Origin: Glycine soja
Taxonomy: Eukaryota; Streptophyta; Magnoliopsida; Fabales; Fabaceae
Length of the DNA: 64,000 bases
Assembly (NCBI RefSeq): GCF_004193775.1
Contig: NC_041019.1
Location: 50,133,928-50,197,927 of the forward strand
Direction: 5' to 3'
Positions 59,851-64,000 of this stretch are shown one piece after another (position 1 is the first letter of the stretch; the number at the start of each line of letters is the position of its first letter). Both the position numbers and the translations under genes were made by a program. A model generated the notes under the pieces. That model saw only the letters and a program-made list of their open reading frames with translations, was not told the origin of the DNA and did no database searches.

Positions 59851-61659
59851 TGAGTGTTTAGTGTGTGAGTTCCTTGCAGAAACCAATGAGAGGATTTGCT
59901 TCTGAACAACAACTAACTTATTACAGTATTCGTTAATGCTTCTGAGAAATTCAACTCTTTCAAATGCAGATCCACAAACATTGAGTGAGTGCATTCTGTG
60001 TCTATCCATTCAAATCCTCCTCTTTGATCGATATTTAAAACTTATTTTGCTTACATGATCTTTCATTTATGGAGGGGCAAGCCAGATGCCGGGTTTCCTC
60101 TTTTCCAGTCTGAATGTTTAAATGGCCTGGATATGTAGAGTTTGATAATCTCAACGGAAAGGTCCTAACTTACTCAGCAGAAGATAGGTACCTTCCTCAT
60201 TCTCTTATCTTTCTATTTCACTTCTGCTGTTAATCTGCTATTTAAGTGTTTGCTATGCTCATTGGTTGTTTTATCTAACACACTTTCATCCAATGCTCAG
60301 TATTTACAAGGTCTTTGATCTTAAAGACTATACCCTGCTATACTCGATTTCAGATAAACATGTTCAAGACATCAAGATCAGGTAGTTTCTCTTTTCTTGG
60401 GCAGTGTTTATCCTTCATAGTTTCAGTTTCTGCAAAAATCCTGGTTAGTAAATAAATTCTGTCAAGTTATGGGCATGATCATCTTGTGGGAACTTTGATC
60501 TTATTTGAACTTATTGTTCACTTGTCAAAAATATTCGGGTCCTTATTTTATGACTAATGGTTAGGGTGGTCATAATTTTGCAATAAGATTTACAAATTCA
60601 CTTCATTTATTGAATGCTTCGGTCATTTTGGTTTCTGGTCTGTTTCCTTAACTCTTAGATACATTTTGCATCACACCACCCATACATGTTTATTACCCGA
60701 AAGAGGAAATCCTTAATGAAATTGAGGCACTGGATAAGTTGGTTATGGGTGAATTTGTCATTTGTGAATGTGAGAGAAAGGTTTCTTTGTTAAATGATTT
60801 CAAGGTTTTGTTAAACTGATTCCTATGTACGTTCTCCCACAGTCCTCACCTGATTCAAGCTCATCAATACTTCATCTGGGAAAAACCACCACTAAAACCA
60901 ATTCAATGTTTTCCCCTCCAAATAAACTGCAGCAATAAGCACCTTCTCATCTTCTGGAGTGTGATAGATTTTTAGTATATCTACCCATGTGGGTCTAAGG
61001 TCTTCTCTAGTGATGTAAAGAACCTCTAGTTTCCTCACACAATCTGTGTCTCATTTCTTCTATATATTTTCTGTAAGTTTGCTGCCACTCTCTCAGAGAT
61101 TCTTTCACTCTGTACTTTTTCAACTAAATGGAATGAAGCTCAGCTCTTTACAGATTGGGAAAATTTCTCTATAAAGTGTAAACCCGAAATGAGCAGCTCA
61201 TTTTTCAAAATTTTCAGATGATCACCTCATTTTCCAGACCTTCCCCGATATGATTTCCTTCATCTTATATGACTTCCTCTTGCCATCTGTTTAGTCTTTA
61301 GTATTTCCCTCTCTTCCAACTGGTTTCTCCTCTCCTTTACTTTGTTCTCTCATCATATTTCCATCCTTATCCCTTTTGTCTTCTCTCACACCAATTGGCC
61401 TTACTGTTAGACACATCTTTGGTTTTTGTCTCCTTCTATGTACATGGGTTAATGGCACATCAATTTCCTAGTGGGAGTTGCTAATAATATGAAAGATTAT
61501 AAGAGATTTATCTCACTTGATTATACTACCTTTAAGTCATTGCTTTCTTTCAAGGTAGGTGATGGTTCTCATGTTGATTTTGGGAGGACAATTTGATATA
61601 TAGGATATTCCTCCTAGTTTGGATTTCCCACAACTTATCATCTATCATTCTTTGTTCTC

Positions 61660-61910
61660 TTGTTCTGTAGTTTGGAAAGGGATATTTGGTCTCTTGATCT
61701 TTTTAGGTTGTTATTGGGCAAATCTTTTTTCAATTCCAAACTCATTGAATATAGTATTGATAAACATATTTTTAAGTCCATAGGTCCCTCTAAGGTTAAG
61801 TTTTATATTTGGGCTATAATGCTCAAGAGAATTAATACAAATGACACGCTACATGGAGGTTTGAAGGCCAAACAAGGCTACTTTTCCTAATGTGTTATGC
61901 TTAATGCTAG
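61660..61910 (+). mobile_element. LINE C-terminal (zf-RVT) fragment in pseudogene intron 4
   Basis: Codes for SKVKFYIWAIMLKRINTNDT then LHGGLKAKQG, matching the 'P-K-KFF-W---RL-T-D-L' zf-RVT motif at the end of plant LINE ORF2. Its shortened counterpart in the functional gene (55740-55980) shows that it inserted before the tandem duplication. Confidence 0.65.
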
Positions 61911-63320
61911 ATTTTACACGTATTTCTTTGTTTTGCATTTTTGGAGAATGCTAGGTGCCAATTCCACAGGTCCTTGAACCATTTTTTCATTATTTAGCTT
62001 TACTGATTTTAGTGGAAGTATAGAAACCAGGTTTTTGTGGTAACACATAATCTATGCTAACACTTTGGCGTATTTGGTTAGTGTGTAATTCTGTCATTTT
62101 TTATTTTTTTTTATGTAGTAATTCTGTCATCTTTAAGTAGATCAACTTGGTGTGTAATTATGTCATCTACTTGGTGTAAAGTACATGGTCTTTTTAAAAG
62201 TAATTTATTTCTCCTCTCGTGGTTGTTGTTTTTCTTTTTTTACGTAGGATCTCTTCCTATACTTCTTTTTTATTTTGATGAATTTCTTCTTTTATTACTT
62301 TATATCTTTCCTATATGCTTATTACATGATATTTTGTTACAGTCCCGGCATTATGTTATTAATTTTCAATAGAATCGGTGGTCATATTCTCCACAAGATT
62401 ATATCCATTGAAGATGACACAGTTCTCAAAACATTCATGATTCAACCACCTGCTTCACCGGAATAAGAAAGTTGACTTCATAGAGCTATTCAATGAAAAA
62501 CTTCTAGTCAAGCAAGAAAATGAGAACCTTCAGATTGTTGATGTAAGCTTCATTTGGCCCTTTTCTTAGTATGTGTCTAGATTCCTCCCCTATATGTGTG
62601 AGCGTGTGCAAGTTTTCTAGTTCCTTTTCCCTTGTAATTAATTTCATGTCTGTTTTGTGTGATTCCCTTTTTTTTTCTAGGTTCGAAATGCTGAGCTGAT
62701 GGAGATAAGCAGAGCAAAGTTCATGACTCCATCAACTTTTAACTTTCTGTAGGAGAATCAGTTGTTTCTTACTTTCAGAAATGGAGCATTATCTGTTTGG
62801 AATTTCTGTAGGGAGCTTGTTACCCAATTTGAGGATCACCAGTTTGTGACAAGGTTAGGCTGCAATACAAACAACACATACATAACAAGAGATCAAGATT
62901 TCATTATCTCTTACTGCAAGGCAGATTCTGATGATCAATGGATGGAAGGCAATGGTAACCGTCTTTGAGACTAGTTGTTCTTTGATTTCTGAATGGAGTA
63001 ATCATAAACATCTCTTAATTTGTTAAAGTGATCTTATTATCTTTATAATTTGCTTCTTGGCACAACTGGTTCCATTAATGTCAGTGATATCTTGACCTGG
63101 AAATGTGTGGCTAAAGTCGACGCAACAAGTAGCAGCATCAAGGCAGAGTGCAACAAGTAACAGTTTTTGCAGCTGCAACAAGCAAAGTCATTCATGCCTA
63201 CTACTAAGGAGTTCAGTTGTAGAGGTTTTGGATGAAGTCACTGCCCTCTTTTATGATGAAGATAGAAATGAGATATATGCTGGTAACAAACATGGTCTTG
63301 TTGATGTATGGTCTAACTAA

Positions 63321-64000
63321 TGACAAGTGTTTTCCTGCTTTTGCTAATGGGATTATTTCAGAATAGGATTTCTCTAAAATCCAAGTTGCCTCAGCATTGT
63401 AACATTAGCTTATGTGAAATTAGTTTTTATGTAAAGTGCAATCACTACTGAATTATTTTTAAGGCAGATGAGACATTACTCATCTTTAAACATTAGATTA
63501 GAAGAAAATGAAGCCTGAGGATAAATAGTAACTAAAGTTACTCTCGGAATAACTTATCATTTCGTTTGTCCTGGAATTCAAAAAGTGCAGATTATATGAG
63601 ATTTTATACCTCATCTGTGTCATTGGTTTAAATCTCTATAAATCTGTTTTCATTTTAGGCATGATCTTGTGTGCTGGTGTTGGAATAATGTTCACTTGCT
63701 ATACCGCCACTTCTTTTCTTTTTAAGATTTTTCCTCGGCCCTGAGAACCGTATTGTTATGCTGTTATTTTTCACATGGCATAATCAATATTTTACTTCAA
63801 CCTTTCTAATTCTTTTTTCACCACTCAAAAATATCTAAGCTATTTTATTAGATTATTTAATGTGATAACTAATTAAAGTAACTAGTAAAAATATTGTAAT
63901 TTTTTAATTCTTATAAAACTTATATAAATATTTTTAAGAATATTTATGAATTATGATCAGTCACATATATTTTATTCATACATAAGAATCATAATTTTCA
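63321..64000. other. Sequence downstream of the WD40 pseudogene
   Basis: Starts with the old 3' UTR (homologous to 57274-57420) and continues into AT-rich DNA to the window edge. No gene was seen. Confidence 0.5.

Larger units (their letters stand above)
58094..63320 (+). pseudogene. WD40-like tandem duplicate, pseudogene
   Basis: Collinear with the WD40 gene but broken many times. The start region MERRKHGG (ATG 58162) meets TAG at 58198-58200 just inside a 40-bp triplication. Exon 1 (58320-58520) keeps KPHRAFASVT and LTHQYDT-DPSK but has lost the following ~35 residues. Exon 2 (59880-59990) has TGA at 59903-59905 and a deletion. Exon 3 (about 60070-60188) lacks its acceptor and has a 1-nt deletion. 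Exon 4 is 60299-60381. Exon 5 (62343-62540) has a small frameshifting insertion. Exon 6 (62681-62955) has TAG at 62750-62752. Exon 7 (63066-63320) has a mutated acceptor, but its C-terminal end (NEIYAGNKHGLVDVWSN) and stop are kept. Intron 1 also holds a SINE. Confidence 0.93.

Noticed and set aside
1..64000. CRISPR arrays, operons, bacterial promoters
   Set aside because: The window is plant nuclear DNA. The tandem repeats seen have no regular spacers, and genes are intron-split and individually transcribed.

Overview
This is plant nuclear DNA. Genes carry many GT-AG introns, intergenic DNA is very AT-rich, and the window holds SINE, LINE, copia, Helitron, MULE and Stowaway-type remnants. 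The style of the genes and repeats suggests a dicot, most likely a legume such as Glycine; that is an inference, not something the sequence proves.

Layout. 1-749 (+): 3' part of a membrane-anchored RING-H2 E3 ligase. 3496-7466 (-): a complete ten-exon PIN-LIKES (PILS6-type) auxin carrier, 414 aa. 7467-12477: AT-rich intergenic DNA with a Helitron helicase relic. 12478-15992 and 17919-22193 (-): two intact tandem five-exon CYP714-like P450 genes. 22194-30204: repeat-rich gene desert with a tRNA-Ile-derived inverted repeat and a Stowaway-like MITE. 30205-30870 and 32208-32798 (-): two single-exon LEA_2/NDR1-HIN1-like membrane proteins, flanked on both sides by a segment repeated in inverted orientation (27966-28463 and 36255-37034). 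38962-48805 (+): a complete eleven-exon Mediator tail subunit MED33 (REF4/RFR1 type), 1332 aa. 49850-52270: a nested transposon stack (LINE, then a TIR element, then a solo LTR). 53084-57273 (+): a seven-exon plant-conserved WD40-like gene, 479 aa. 58094-63320 (+): its tandem duplicate, now a pseudogene.

Exon boundaries were derived by hand from GT/AG sites, reading-frame phase and family conservation. All five multi-exon genes give a total length divisible by three with no internal stop.

The genes do not form one pathway. Auxin homeostasis (PILS), gibberellin or triterpenoid oxidation (CYP714) and phenylpropanoid/transcription control (MED33) happen to be adjacent. The most informative material is comparative: each tandem pair (CYP714, LEA_2, WD40) has a neighbour that acts as a natural control for insertions, exon duplication and decay. 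No clearly new biological system was found. The best leads are the conserved promoter blocks of the CYP714 pair, the tRNA-derived foldback element, the inverted segments around the LEA_2 pair, and the intronic minisatellite that runs into a splice acceptor in the WD40 gene.
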